DNA of 64,000 bases from Flavobacteriaceae bacterium MAR_2010_72 (GCA_003550275.1 QXCW01000002.1:806001-870000); one strand, 5' to 3'. Positions 9,803-19,090 are shown, counted from the first letter of the stretch. A program made the numbers and translations. Notes: a model not told the origin generated them from the letters alone.

Positions 9803-11041
9803 ATGAAATTACCTATTTTTCTCTTATTCATTATTACATTTTCAATACAAAGCAATGCCCAAAACACCGTAGCCAAATTTAAATACGAAGACGCCGAAAA
9901 AGCATTTTACGATAACAAATTTGAAGACTGTATTCAACTATTAACCGAAACGGAAGCCTTGTTAGGGCAATCAGCACCTAATATTTTACATCTGCGTATT
10001 TTGGCAGAACATAAGTTGCTAGAGCAAAACCCTTTGCACAGCTTTGTCTTAATAGAAAACTTAAGAAATCATTGTAATAGCTATTTGCAAAACTATGACA
10101 TTGCGGGCTTGGAAGAGAAATTTAGAGATGTGTATGAAATTAGCAATACATTAAACCAACACCCTGATACCAAGGAAGCTTTTGATGTTAAAGTAGCCGA
10201 AGTTGAGCACCATAAAAAAAGTATTATAACTCAAATACAGGAAAATATGGTGTTGATAGAAGGGGGTGTGTTTGTAATGGGCCATAAAAAAGCATATTAT
10301 ACCAATGAACAAAAAGAACACAAGGTAAGAGTCGGTGATTTTAAAATGGGTAAGTATGAGGTGACCTATGAACAGTATAAACTGTTCATAAATCAAACCG
10401 GTTATAAAGATGAGGGCGTCGTTTATAAGATAGGAGGCAAAGTAATAGTTGACCCTCTTAATTTAGATTGGAAATACGGTGAGGATAAATTACCAAGAAC
10501 ATCAGAGGATAATAATCTTCCAGTAATAAACGTATCTTGGAATGGTGCCATGGCCTTTTGCCAGTGGTTAAGTAAGGTGACTGGTGACTACTATCGCTTA
10601 CCTACTGAAGCCGAATGGGAATATGTAGCTAAAGATGACAATCCGTTCAATACAGGCAGATGGTATTGGGTAGATTATAATGGTTTTGGTTGGTTTGAGA
10701 GTAATTCTAATAAAAAAATACATCATGTTGGTCAAAAACAACCCAATTCAAAAGGGGTTTATGATCTTTTTGGAAATGCTATAGAATGGTGTTATGATTG
10801 GTATGGTAAAAATTACTATAATGTAAGTCCAGATTTAAACCCATCAGGACCAGCTTCAGGAAGTGAAAAGGTAACTAGGGGAGGTAATATTTATGGTAAG
10901 GCTAATTTCGATAAAACCAAAACCTATATGACCATACGATATACTGGTAGAATTAATGAAATAAGGAATGACGTACAGGGATTTCGTCTCGTGATGCCCT
11001 TAACAGACGAAGGAAAAGCAATAGGCAACTCTTTAAATTAA
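9803..11041 (+). CDS. Secreted FGE-sulfatase-domain protein, paralogue 1
   Basis: 412 residues: signal peptide (1-20), a module of about 110 residues shared with three neighbours (starts QNTVAKFKYEDAEKAF, ends DIAGLEEKFRDVYEI), a short linker, then an FGE-sulfatase/SUMF1-type domain from about residue 148. Domain hallmarks are MVLIEGGVFVMG, YEVTYEQYKLF, YYRLPTEAEWEY, GVYDLFGNAIEWC and the closing GFRLVMP. The cysteine pair that true formylglycine-generating enzymes carry after the RGG motif is absent (TRGGNIYGKANFDK), so sulfatase activation is unlikely; many such domains in Bacteroidota are structural or binding modules (GldJ and GldK, for example). It ends with the tail GKAIGNSLN, which reappears in the relic at 12139-12321. 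Gap to the next gene is 12 bp. Confidence 0.88.
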   Translation: MKLPIFLLFIITFSIQSNAQNTVAKFKYEDAEKAFYDNKFEDCIQLLTETEALLGQSAPNILHLRILAEHKLLEQNPLHSFVLIENLRNHCNSYLQNYDIAGLEEKFRDVYEISNTLNQHPDTKEAFDVKVAEVEHHKKSIITQIQENMVLIEGGVFVMGHKKAYYTNEQKEHKVRVGDFKMGKYEVTYEQYKLFINQTGYKDEGVVYKIGGKVIVDPLNLDWKYGEDKLPRTSEDNNLPVINVSWNGAMAFCQWLSKVTGDYYRLPTEAEWEYVAKDDNPFNTGRWYWVDYNGFGWFESNSNKKIHHVGQKQPNSKGVYDLFGNAIEWCYDWYGKNYYNVSPDLNPSGPASGSEKVTRGGNIYGKANFDKTKTYMTIRYTGRINEIRNDVQGFRLVMPLTDEGKAIGNSLN

Positions 11042-11092
11042 AACATTAATGATATGAAACGATTATTTTTTATTGGTGCCGTTTTAGTCTTT
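11012..11092 (+). repeat. 81-bp direct repeat, copy 1
   Basis: This block, spanning the 3' end of the FGE-like gene, the spacer and the first codons of the LolA-like gene, recurs at 12292-12372 with about two mismatches, 1280 bp away. It marks the boundary of a tandem segmental duplication. Confidence 0.95.
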
Positions 11093-12139
11093 ACGCTTAA
11101 TGTTAATTCGCAAAACACAGTCGCCAAATTTAAATTTGAAGACGCCGAAAAGGCCTATTATGAAAATAAATTTGAAGACTGCATTCAACTTTTAACCGAA
11201 ACAGAAGCCCTGTTGGGACAAACCGCTCCCAATATTTTGCATTTGGGCATTTTGGCTGAACACAAACTGTTGGAACAAAACCCCATGCACAGCTATGCCT
11301 TAATTGAAAACTTAAGAAACCATTGCAACACCTATTTGCAAGACTATGACATTGCCGGTTTGGAAGAAAAGTTTAGGGAAGTCTTTGAAGTAAGCAATGG
11401 ATTAAAAAAGTATCCTAACGATATACTAGAATTTAATGCGATTAAAGATTCCATTGCCCAAGTAAAAAAAGAAGCTTATGATAAGGTAGTGAGTATTATA
11501 GAAAATTATTTAAATGCAATTGGAGGTAAGGAAAAGCTCTCCCAAGTACGTTCTATTCATAAAATTATTACACTTAAGGGTGTTTCTTATGATACTCATG
11601 AGAAGTTTTTGTTTCCAGATAAGTTTGCTTTATTTGGATCTAGGTCTGAAACTGGAAATAAAAAGAAAGGACAGCAATATGTATATAATGGCAACGAATG
11701 TTACTATGAAATAAAAGGTGAAAAAGAAAATTTAACAGCTATGACATGTAAATCCTTTCAGAGTAATATAAACATGAATAGCTTCGCTGAACTACAATTT
11801 TTTAATGAAGGTTATGACCTTCAATATTATGGGGAAAATGAAAAAGGTCAAGCTGCCATATTGATTACTTATCCAGATGCCACTAAAGAGTGGCGCTATT
11901 ATAATTTAAAAACTCATTTATTAGAAACAATAATTTATAATGGAGGATATTATTGGAATTACTATCCCATAGTGCAAACTATAACCGATTTATCAGATTA
12001 TAGAGAGGTTGAAGGAGTAATACTTCCTTTTGTTTATGAGCATTCCATTTTTTTTGATAATCAAAAAGCTCGAAAGTTTGTTAGAGCTAGTAAAATTGTT
12101 TTTATTAATAAGAATGTTAACGTAGAAGATTTTAACTAA
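11054..12139 (+). CDS. Secreted LolA-like protein with the shared N-module, paralogue 2
   Basis: 361 residues: signal peptide (MKRLFFIGAVLVFTLNVNSQ), then the same roughly 110-residue helical module as its neighbours, then a C-terminal domain from about residue 138 starting IIENYLNAIGGKEKLSQVRSI. That opening and the following beta strands resemble the LolA/outer-membrane-lipoprotein-sorting-like fold, often found as secreted single-domain proteins in Bacteroidota; the resemblance is by eye. Such folds bind lipids or hydrophobic ligands. The gene follows paralogue 1 by 12 bp, and its stop overlaps the ATG of the gene relic (TAATG). Confidence 0.75.
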   Translation: MKRLFFIGAVLVFTLNVNSQNTVAKFKFEDAEKAYYENKFEDCIQLLTETEALLGQTAPNILHLGILAEHKLLEQNPMHSYALIENLRNHCNTYLQDYDIAGLEEKFREVFEVSNGLKKYPNDILEFNAIKDSIAQVKKEAYDKVVSIIENYLNAIGGKEKLSQVRSIHKIITLKGVSYDTHEKFLFPDKFALFGSRSETGNKKKGQQYVYNGNECYYEIKGEKENLTAMTCKSFQSNINMNSFAELQFFNEGYDLQYYGENEKGQAAILITYPDATKEWRYYNLKTHLLETIIYNGGYYWNYYPIVQTITDLSDYREVEGVILPFVYEHSIFFDNQKARKFVRASKIVFINKNVNVEDFN

Positions 12140-12321
12140 TGAAAACCCAAATTATTTTTGCTTTTTTTAAGTTTATTACCCATTCTGCATTTTGAACGAA
12201 ATTTGTCAGTTTGATTCCAATGAAGCACCCACACTCCCTCGTTTTTGTAAAATGGGAAACCAAAGCTTGGGTCGAAGTTCCTACGGATTATGGAAAAGCA
12301 ATTGGCAACTCTTTAAATTAA
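12139..12321 (+). pseudogene. Relic of a deleted FGE-type paralogue
   Basis: Two disconnected ends of one gene. At 12139 an ATG overlapping the previous stop opens an 18-residue signal-peptide-like reading (MKTQIIFAFFKF...) that stops at 12195. At the other end, 12220-12321 reads ...VEVPTDYGKAIGNSLN then stop, the same tail as the FGE-like paralogue 1. The middle is missing. The simplest reading is that an FGE-type gene stood between the two LolA-type genes and lost nearly all its body by internal deletion. Confidence 0.7.
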
Positions 12322-12372
12322 AATATTAATGATATGAAACGATTATTTTTTATTGGTGCCGTTTTAGTCTTT
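12292..12372 (+). repeat. 81-bp direct repeat, copy 2
   Basis: Near-identical to 11012-11092. It includes the relic tail codons, the AATGATATG start region and the signal-peptide codons of the next gene. Confidence 0.95.
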
Positions 12373-13539
12373 GCACTCAATGCTAATACGCAAAACACAG
12401 TCGCCAAATTTAAATACGAAGACGCCGAAAAGGCCTATTATGAGAATAAGTTTGAAGACTGCATTAAACTATTGACCGAAACGGAAGCCCTGTTGGGGCA
12501 AACCGCTCCCAATATTTTGCACTTGCGCATTTTGGCAGAGCACAAATTGTTGGAACAAAACCCCATGCACAGTTATACCATAATAGAAAATATAAGAAAC
12601 CATTGCGACACTTATTTGCAAGACTATGACATTGCTGGGCTCGAAGAGAAATATCGAGATGTGTACGAGATTCAAAATACATTAGGCCGATATCCTTCCA
12701 ATAAATCTGCATTTGACGAAAAAATTGCAGCAGTGGAAGCTTCTAAAATTAAAAACAGTTTAGAAGCCAAAAAGATTATTGAAAGATACCTCGAGGCCAT
12801 AGGAGGGAAAGATAAGGTAGCCAATGTAAAAACAATGTTTAGAAGTGGGGAAGTTTTCGGAGAGCCTTTTCCTTTATTGATTGAAGATAAAAAAATGGCA
12901 CCCAATAAATTTACCAGTAGTCGATATTTTAAAAACAGGAAGAAAAAAGGCGATTTAATTTATACAGATGTGTTTAATGGTGAAACTGGCCATAAACGAA
13001 ATAAAACAAGTAAAACGCCATTAACAGAAACCGAAATTTTAACTTTTAAAGAGCATGCCATATTCCCAGAGTTAAATTATCTCGCTTTACCTTATAAACT
13101 GCATATTGTAGATACTCTAAATTTGGCATCAGGTAAGGCGTATAAGCTGAAAATTGAAAGTCCTTTGGGTAAAGTTTTATTTAGATTTTATAATGTGTTG
13201 GATAACTTATTATATAAAATTGAGGTTAAAAATGAGGAGCCAAACACACAAGGAGAAATCATATTGAGTGATTATAAAGATGTAAACGGCATCCTGATGC
13301 CTTTTACCATACAATCAGGAAGCTCTGCTTTGGGCACCGTCACTTCTATATCAGGAGACCAAGAAGCATTAGAGAAATTGCAAAATAAGCAAGTGATGGC
13401 CATTGCTATAATGGGAAAAAATCAGATGTCATCAATTAAAGATATGAACACGACTAATGTGCCTAAAAAAACCATTACGGTTTGGTCTGAAATTAAAATT
13501 AATGAAGAAGTTACTGAAAGCGACTTCAAATTAGACTAA
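12334..13539 (+). CDS. Secreted LolA-like protein with the shared N-module, paralogue 3
   Basis: 401 residues: signal peptide almost identical at DNA level to paralogue 2 (MKRLFFIGAVLVFALNANTQ), the shared N-terminal module (about residues 20-120), then a LolA-like domain starting near residue 145 (IIERYLEAIGGKDKVANVKTM). The C-terminal domain is clearly diverged from paralogue 2, whereas the N-module is highly similar, so the two halves have evolved at different rates. The next gene starts 4 bp after its stop. Likely periplasmic; ligand unknown. Confidence 0.75.
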   Translation: MKRLFFIGAVLVFALNANTQNTVAKFKYEDAEKAYYENKFEDCIKLLTETEALLGQTAPNILHLRILAEHKLLEQNPMHSYTIIENIRNHCDTYLQDYDIAGLEEKYRDVYEIQNTLGRYPSNKSAFDEKIAAVEASKIKNSLEAKKIIERYLEAIGGKDKVANVKTMFRSGEVFGEPFPLLIEDKKMAPNKFTSSRYFKNRKKKGDLIYTDVFNGETGHKRNKTSKTPLTETEILTFKEHAIFPELNYLALPYKLHIVDTLNLASGKAYKLKIESPLGKVLFRFYNVLDNLLYKIEVKNEEPNTQGEIILSDYKDVNGILMPFTIQSGSSALGTVTSISGDQEALEKLQNKQVMAIAIMGKNQMSSIKDMNTTNVPKKTITVWSEIKINEEVTESDFKLD

Positions 13540-13543
13540 AAAA

Positions 13544-14722
13544 ATGAAACATATCTTAATTGGCCTTATTGTTCTTTTAGGTATATCAGCATCTGCCCAA
13601 AACACGGTAGCAAAATTCAAATACGAAGACGCCGAAAGAGCATTTTATGATAACAAATTTGAAGACTGTATTAAGCTATTAACCGAAACCGAAGCCCTGT
13701 TGGGGCAAACCGCTCCCAATATTTTGCACTTGCGTATTATGGCAGAGCATAAACTATTTAAAAGCAATCCTTATGAGAGTTTTGAAAAACTAGAACAAAT
13801 ACGAAACCATTGTACTACTTACCTTATCAATTATGATATAGCCGGTTTAGAAGAAAAATATCGAGATGTGTACAATATTCAAAACAGCTTAAATGAGTAC
13901 CCTCAAAGTAGAGCTTCCTTTGATGAAAAAGTAAACTTAATAAATAGAGAGGCTGATAAAAAAGCAGCTGAACAAGAAAAAGTATATGTCAAAAATAGGA
14001 TGTTTATCGATAGCTTATTACCTATGGTTTTGGTTGAAGGAGGAACATTTTTAATGGGTCTCAAAAATGAAAAAGAATTGAAATGGATTCATAGGTCACA
14101 ATCTCACCTTTATAAAGATGCCATGCCCCAACATCAAGTTACCATAAATGCCTTTAAAATAGCTATTTTGGAAACTACCAATCAGATTTGGAACTGGGTT
14201 TTTGATATTACAGAATCAATTAATGATGAGGATTCAAAAAAGCCTGTAGTGGCTTCATGGGATGTAACTCAAGAGTTCATATTAAAACTCAACATCCATA
14301 CTGGGAGAAACTATAGATTACCAACAGAGGCAGAATGGGAATACGCAGCTAGGGGAGGAAACAAAAGTAAGAACTATCAATTCAGTGGTTCAGATAATAA
14401 AAATGAAGTGAGTTGGAATGATGCAAATGCCTCTTTTTTTGAAACCAAGACCCCTAAAAGTCACAATGTTGGTCTAAAAGCAGCAAATGAATTAGGAATT
14501 TATGATATGACAGGAAATGTCTGGGAATGGTGTAGCGATTGGTATGCGGCCGACTATTATAATAATTCCCCTAGCAATAATCCATTAGGCCCTGACAATG
14601 GAAACCTACGTGTAGCGCGAGGAGGGTCTGTTCAATGCAATTTTGGTTGCTATACAGTTAATCGTACTTTGGGCTTTGATTTAGCAACAGGGTTTGTAGG
14701 CTTTAGATTGGTTATGGAGTAA
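13544..14722 (+). CDS. Secreted FGE-sulfatase-domain protein, paralogue 4
   Basis: 392 residues: signal peptide (MKHILIGLIVLLGISASAQ), the shared N-module (to about residue 118), a Lys/Glu-rich linker, and an FGE-sulfatase-type domain from about residue 160 (MVLVEGGTFLMG, YRLPTEAEWEYAARGG, GIYDMTGNVWEWCSDWY, GFRLVME). It is closer to canonical members than paralogue 1. After the ARGGS motif it carries two cysteines (QCNFGCY) spaced C-x3-C, near the C-x4-C redox/copper pair of true formylglycine-generating enzymes but one residue short. Activity is therefore uncertain. Last gene of the cluster; it lacks the GKAIGNSLN tail of paralogue 1. Confidence 0.87.
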   Translation: MKHILIGLIVLLGISASAQNTVAKFKYEDAERAFYDNKFEDCIKLLTETEALLGQTAPNILHLRIMAEHKLFKSNPYESFEKLEQIRNHCTTYLINYDIAGLEEKYRDVYNIQNSLNEYPQSRASFDEKVNLINREADKKAAEQEKVYVKNRMFIDSLLPMVLVEGGTFLMGLKNEKELKWIHRSQSHLYKDAMPQHQVTINAFKIAILETTNQIWNWVFDITESINDEDSKKPVVASWDVTQEFILKLNIHTGRNYRLPTEAEWEYAARGGNKSKNYQFSGSDNKNEVSWNDANASFFETKTPKSHNVGLKAANELGIYDMTGNVWEWCSDWYAADYYNNSPSNNPLGPDNGNLRVARGGSVQCNFGCYTVNRTLGFDLATGFVGFRLVME

Positions 14723-14817
14723 GATCCAATAAAACTCATGTGGACGCATAAATATTAAGAAGTCCGTAAATCAAATTATTGTGAATTAATGATTTTTTAT
14801 CAAGGTGAAGATCCATG

Positions 14818-16485
14818 TTAAAATAACCCTGTGATTTCACCATCATCACTAATGTCTATGCCTTCTGAAGAGGGATGAATAGGTAAACCTGGCATACGCA
14901 TAATATCACCTGTGATAGGAATCAAGAACCCTGCGCCAGCAGCAATTTCTATTTCTCTTACGGTAATTATAAAGTCTTTTGGCCGCCCTAATAGTTTGGG
15001 ATTATCTGAAAGTGATTTTTGAGTTTTTGCAATGCAAATAGGTAAGTGGTCCAAACCTAAATGTGAGATCTTTTTCAGGTCAGCTTTAGCTTTAGAAGTG
15101 TAATCAACATATTCAGCACCGTATATTTCGGTAGCAATAGTTTCTATTTTATCAGTAACACTAGAGTTCCAATCGTACAATGGTTTGAATTCTGAAGTAT
15201 TGGATTCAACAACATCAATCACACATTGCGCTAATTCAATAGCGCCTTCACCACCTTTTGCCCAAACATCAGCTAATGCTACCTTAACACCTTTAGATTT
15301 AGCAAAATCCAAGATGAATTCGATCTCCTCATCACTATCAGACAAAAATCGGTTGATGGCGATTACAGGTGCGACCTTAAATTTATAGATATTCTCAAGA
15401 TGCTTTTCTAAATTTGGCAGCCCATTTTTTAAGGCTTCCAGATCGGGTTCGGTTAGTGAATTTAAATCTGCTCCACCGTGATATTTTAAGGCACGAATGG
15501 TTGTAGTGAGTACAACAGCTTTTGGTTTAAGTCCAGCACTTTGACATTTAATATCGAAAAATTTTTCTGCCCCAAGATCAAATCCAAATCCCGCTTCTGT
15601 AACTGTATAGTCTGAATGTGACATAGCCATCAAAGTCGCAATAACCGAATTTGTTCCTTGTGCAATATTTGCAAAAGGTCCGCCGTGAATTATAGCTGGA
15701 TTCCCCTCAATGGTTTGAACTAAATTAGGTTTTATGGCCTCTTTCAGCAAAGCCGCCATAGCACCTTGCGCCTTTAAATCTTTGGCATAAATAGGATTTC
15801 TATCATAGGTATAGCCAATAAAGATATGGCCTAACCGGGTTTTAAGATCATTAAGGTTTTCGGCCAAACAGAGAATAGCCATGATTTCTGAAGCAGCAGT
15901 AATATCAAATCCAGTCTCTCGTGGCACACCCGAAGTTGTACCTCCCAAACCTACAATGATTCGCCTTAAGGCACGATCATTCATATCTATAACGCGTTTC
16001 CAACTAACCGTTCTGGGATCAATTTGTAGAGACGTGGTTTTACTTTGAATATTATTATCAATAATTGCAGATAATAAATTATGGGCCTTTTCAATGGCTG
16101 CAAAGTCACCCGTAAAATGAAGATTAATATCTTCCATAGGTAATACTTGCGAGAATCCACCACCAGTTGCACCGCCTTTAATACCAAAAACAGGACCCAA
16201 TGAAGGTTCTCTTAAAACCACTGTAGTTTTTTTGTTCAAGCGATTTAAGCCTTCAGATAAACCAATAGACATGGTAGTTTTTCCTTCACCTGCAGGTGTG
16301 GGAGAAATAGCAGATACCAAAATAAGATGGCTTTTATGAGCCTGTTCTTTGTTTATCGCTTTTAAAGGTAATTTGGCTTTATACTTACCATACATGTCAA
16401 TATGGTCTGAATCAATTCCAAATGTTTTGGCAATATCAATAATAGGTTTTAAGGTGATAGTTTTGGCAATTTGTAAATCAGTCAT
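14818..16485 (-). CDS. fhs: Formate-tetrahydrofolate ligase
   Basis: 555 residues, full length for the family. It makes 10-formyl-THF from formate, THF and ATP in the cytoplasm. The nucleotide-binding loop TPAGEGKTT is at about residues 63-71, followed by the family signature GPVFGIKGGATGGGFSQV. It is monocistronic, convergent with the secreted cluster and divergent from era. folD, the next enzyme of the one-carbon pathway, lies at 57090. Identification is secure from overall sequence. Confidence 0.97.
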   Translation of the reverse strand: MTDLQIAKTITLKPIIDIAKTFGIDSDHIDMYGKYKAKLPLKAINKEQAHKSHLILVSAISPTPAGEGKTTMSIGLSEGLNRLNKKTTVVLREPSLGPVFGIKGGATGGGFSQVLPMEDINLHFTGDFAAIEKAHNLLSAIIDNNIQSKTTSLQIDPRTVSWKRVIDMNDRALRRIIVGLGGTTSGVPRETGFDITAASEIMAILCLAENLNDLKTRLGHIFIGYTYDRNPIYAKDLKAQGAMAALLKEAIKPNLVQTIEGNPAIIHGGPFANIAQGTNSVIATLMAMSHSDYTVTEAGFGFDLGAEKFFDIKCQSAGLKPKAVVLTTTIRALKYHGGADLNSLTEPDLEALKNGLPNLEKHLENIYKFKVAPVIAINRFLSDSDEEIEFILDFAKSKGVKVALADVWAKGGEGAIELAQCVIDVVESNTSEFKPLYDWNSSVTDKIETIATEIYGAEYVDYTSKAKADLKKISHLGLDHLPICIAKTQKSLSDNPKLLGRPKDFIITVREIEIAAGAGFLIPITGDIMRMPGLPIHPSSEGIDISDDGEITGLF

Positions 16486-16594
16486 AATGCATGGATTTAG
16501 TTGGTGTCAGTAACGCTTCTTTAAAATTATAAATTTTAAATCCGATAACTACTGATTTTTATCATAATAAGTACCAATATTATGAGGTTTCAAC

Positions 16595-16623
16595 TTGAGT
16601 AAGCGTTAAAGGTTGTAACTTTG
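16595..16623 (+). promoter_or_regulatory. Bacteroidota-type promoter of era
   Basis: TTG at 16595-16597, an 18-bp spacer, and a perfect TAACTTTG (TAnnTTTG) at 16616-16623, 15 bp before the era ATG. Confidence 0.75.
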
Positions 16624-16638
16624 CAAAAATAATTTGAA

Positions 16639-17517
16639 ATGCACAAAGCAGGTTTTGTAAATATTATTGGAAATCCAAACGTAGGAAAGTCTACACTTAT
16701 GAATGCGTTTGTTGGCGAAAAATTATCGATCATTACCTCCAAGGCACAAACTACTAGACATCGTATTTTAGGAATTGTTAATGGGGACGATTTTCAAGTG
16801 ATTTTATCTGATACGCCCGGAATTATAAAACCAGCGTATGAGTTACAAGAATCCATGATGGATTTTGTGAAATCAGCCTTTGATGATGCCGATGTGCTGT
16901 TATATATGGTTGAAATTGGCGAACAGGAACTCAAGGATGAATCCTTTTTCAATAAGATTACCAATTCCAAAATTCCTGTGCTTTTATTACTTAATAAAAT
17001 AGACAAGTCAAACCAGGAACAATTGGAAGAACAGGTTCAATTGTGGTCAAAAAAAGTGCCCAATGCTCAAGTGATTCCAATTTCTGCATTAGAAGGGTTT
17101 CAAGTAAAAGAAGTGTTTGATCGCATTATTGAATTGTTGCCAGAATCACCACCTTTTTATCCAAAAGATCAGTTAACCGATAAGCCAGAGCGCTTTTTTG
17201 TCAATGAAACCATTCGGGAAAAAATCCTTATGCATTACAAAAAGGAAATTCCCTATGCTGTAGAAATTGATACGGAAGAGTTCTTTGAAGAAGAAGACAT
17301 CATCAGGATGCGTTCGGTCATCATGGTGGAGCGAGAGACCCAAAAGGGTATTATCATTGGCCATAAAGGTGCTGCGCTAAAACGTGTGGGTGTTGAGTCC
17401 AGAAAAGACCTCGAGAAATTCTTTGGCAAACAGATTCATTTAGAATTATATGTGAAAGTGAATAAGAATTGGCGCTCTAATCCAAATCAGCTTAAACGAT
17501 TTGGTTATAATCAGTAG
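16639..17517 (+). CDS. era: GTPase Era, 30S assembly factor
   Basis: 292 residues. G1 is GNPNVGKS (residues 11-18), G3 DTPG and G4 NKID, followed by a C-terminal KH domain with the GHKGAALKR motif. Era binds the 3' end of 16S rRNA and checks 30S maturation. der follows after 35 bp, but with its own promoter. Confidence 0.97.
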   Translation: MHKAGFVNIIGNPNVGKSTLMNAFVGEKLSIITSKAQTTRHRILGIVNGDDFQVILSDTPGIIKPAYELQESMMDFVKSAFDDADVLLYMVEIGEQELKDESFFNKITNSKIPVLLLLNKIDKSNQEQLEEQVQLWSKKVPNAQVIPISALEGFQVKEVFDRIIELLPESPPFYPKDQLTDKPERFFVNETIREKILMHYKKEIPYAVEIDTEEFFEEEDIIRMRSVIMVERETQKGIIIGHKGAALKRVGVESRKDLEKFFGKQIHLELYVKVNKNWRSNPNQLKRFGYNQ

Positions 17518-17533
17518 TAATATGATATCTTTG
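17501..17533 (+). promoter_or_regulatory. Bacteroidota-type promoter of der
   Basis: TTG at 17501-17503, inside the last codons of era, and TATCTTTG at 17526-17533 with a 22-bp spacer, 19 bp before the der ATG. Confidence 0.65.
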
Positions 17534-17552
17534 CACCCGCAAAACCATTAAT

Positions 17553-18857
17553 ATGAGTAGTATAGTAGCCATTGTAGGACGCCCAAATGTTGGGAAATCA
17601 ACGTTTTTTAATCGTTTGATCAAACGTAGGGAAGCCATCGTTGATGCCGTTAGTGGTGTTACTAGAGACCGCCATTATGGTAAAAGTGACTGGAATGGCA
17701 GGGATTTTACGCTTATCGATACAGGAGGTTATGTAAAGGGAAGTGATGATGTGTTTGAAGCTGAAATTGACAAGCAGGTAGAATTGGCCATTGATGAAGC
17801 CGATGTGATTGTGTTTATGGTTGATGTTGAGTCTGGAGTCACCGGAATGGATGAAGACGTAGCTAAATTACTTCGAAAGGTGGATAAGCCAGTGTTTTTG
17901 GCTGTGAATAAGGTAGATAATGCTAAACGTGCCCAAGATGCCGTTGAGTTTTATAGTTTGGGCTTGGGTGAGTATTACACCATTGCAAGTATCAATGGCA
18001 GTGGAACAGGAGATTTGCTTGATGCTCTAATTAAAGCGCTACCTGAAAAAGAAGATGTTGAAGAAGCCGAATTACCGCGCTTTGCCGTAGTGGGTCGACC
18101 CAACGCAGGTAAATCATCGTTCATTAATGCATTGATAGGTGAGGATCGCTACATAGTTACTGATATCGCAGGAACTACTCGTGATGCGATTGATACAAAA
18201 TATAATCGCTTTGGGTTTGAGTTTAATTTGGTGGATACTGCTGGGATTAGACGTAAATCGAAAGTAAAGGAAGATTTAGAGTTTTATTCGGTAATGCGAA
18301 GTATTCGTGCCATAGAGCATTGCGATGTGTGTTTAGTAGTACATGATGCAACACGAAGTTTTGACGGACAGGTTCAGAACATTTTTTGGCTTGCAGAGCG
18401 CAATAGAAAAGGCGTTGTTATTTTGGTGAATAAATGGGATTTGGTTGAAAAAGATACTAAAACGACCAAAGAATATGAAAAAGCTATTCGCAAAGAGTTG
18501 GAACCATTTACGGATGTGCCAATCGTATTTATTTCAGTATTGAACAAACAACGTATTTTTAAAGCTATTGAAACCGCAGTTGAAGTTTACAACAACCGTA
18601 CAAAGCGAATTAAAACCAGCGTTTTAAATGAGGTATTGCTGCCAATAATCGAACACAATCCACCGCCTGCAAACAAAGGAAAGTACGTTAAAATAAAATA
18701 TATCATGCAATTGCCAACGCCACAGCCGCAATTTGCATTTTTCTGTAATTTGCCCCAATACGTAAAAGAACCTTACAAGCGTTTCCTCGAAAACAAATTG
18801 CGTGAACAGTTTGATTTTCATGGTGTTCCTGTGAGTGTGTATATGCGAAAAAAATAG
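17553..18857 (+). CDS. der: GTPase Der (EngA), 50S assembly factor
   Basis: 434 residues with two consecutive G domains: GRPNVGKS at residues 9-16 and GRPNAGKS near 181-188, each with its DTxG (DTGG, DTAG) and NKxD motifs, then a KH-like C-terminal domain. It is required for 50S ribosomal subunit maturation. The era-der pairing puts two ribosome-assembly GTPases next to each other. Confidence 0.97.
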   Translation: MSSIVAIVGRPNVGKSTFFNRLIKRREAIVDAVSGVTRDRHYGKSDWNGRDFTLIDTGGYVKGSDDVFEAEIDKQVELAIDEADVIVFMVDVESGVTGMDEDVAKLLRKVDKPVFLAVNKVDNAKRAQDAVEFYSLGLGEYYTIASINGSGTGDLLDALIKALPEKEDVEEAELPRFAVVGRPNAGKSSFINALIGEDRYIVTDIAGTTRDAIDTKYNRFGFEFNLVDTAGIRRKSKVKEDLEFYSVMRSIRAIEHCDVCLVVHDATRSFDGQVQNIFWLAERNRKGVVILVNKWDLVEKDTKTTKEYEKAIRKELEPFTDVPIVFISVLNKQRIFKAIETAVEVYNNRTKRIKTSVLNEVLLPIIEHNPPPANKGKYVKIKYIMQLPTPQPQFAFFCNLPQYVKEPYKRFLENKLREQFDFHGVPVSVYMRKK

Positions 18858-19070
18858 ATTAATCCTGTTTTATAAACTCATATTCACCTGAAGTGCCATA
18901 TGAATACTAACCATTTTAAGAAAATTTCACTTAAAACGTATCAAAAATAGTTTGTGAATTTGTTTTTGTCGGCGTGACTTCGCCTTATTTTAAGGAAGAA
19001 GACGATATTTATTTCTTGGCTTGGATCACAACATCAAAAGTGCTAAATACTTTAATTGTCAACTGCATAC

Positions 19071-19090
19071 AGTGACTGTTAACTGAAACT
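19071..19090 (+). repeat. GTGACTG-type repeat element near the TPM gene
   Basis: AGTGACTGTTAACTGAAACT, just past the stop of the glycine-rich TPM gene. Shares the GTGACTG...AACT skeleton with the elements at 56606 and 57063. Confidence 0.45.

Larger units (their letters stand above)
9845..13880 (+). repeat. Four dispersed copies of a ~300-bp N-module coding repeat
   Basis: Highly similar coding segments lie at about 9860-10150, 11110-11400, 12390-12680 and 13600-13880, each right after a signal peptide. They share invariant stretches such as FEDCI, LLTETEALLGQ, APNILHL and YDIAGLEEK. Outside this module the genes differ, so the repeat marks a mobile-in-evolution domain, not whole-gene duplication. 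Confidence 0.93.

Noticed and set aside
9803-14722. Paralogues 1 and 4 as sulfatase-activating enzymes or gliding proteins GldJ/GldK
   Set aside because: Catalytic cysteine spacing is wrong or absent, they lack lipoboxes, and no gliding or sulfatase genes are nearby.
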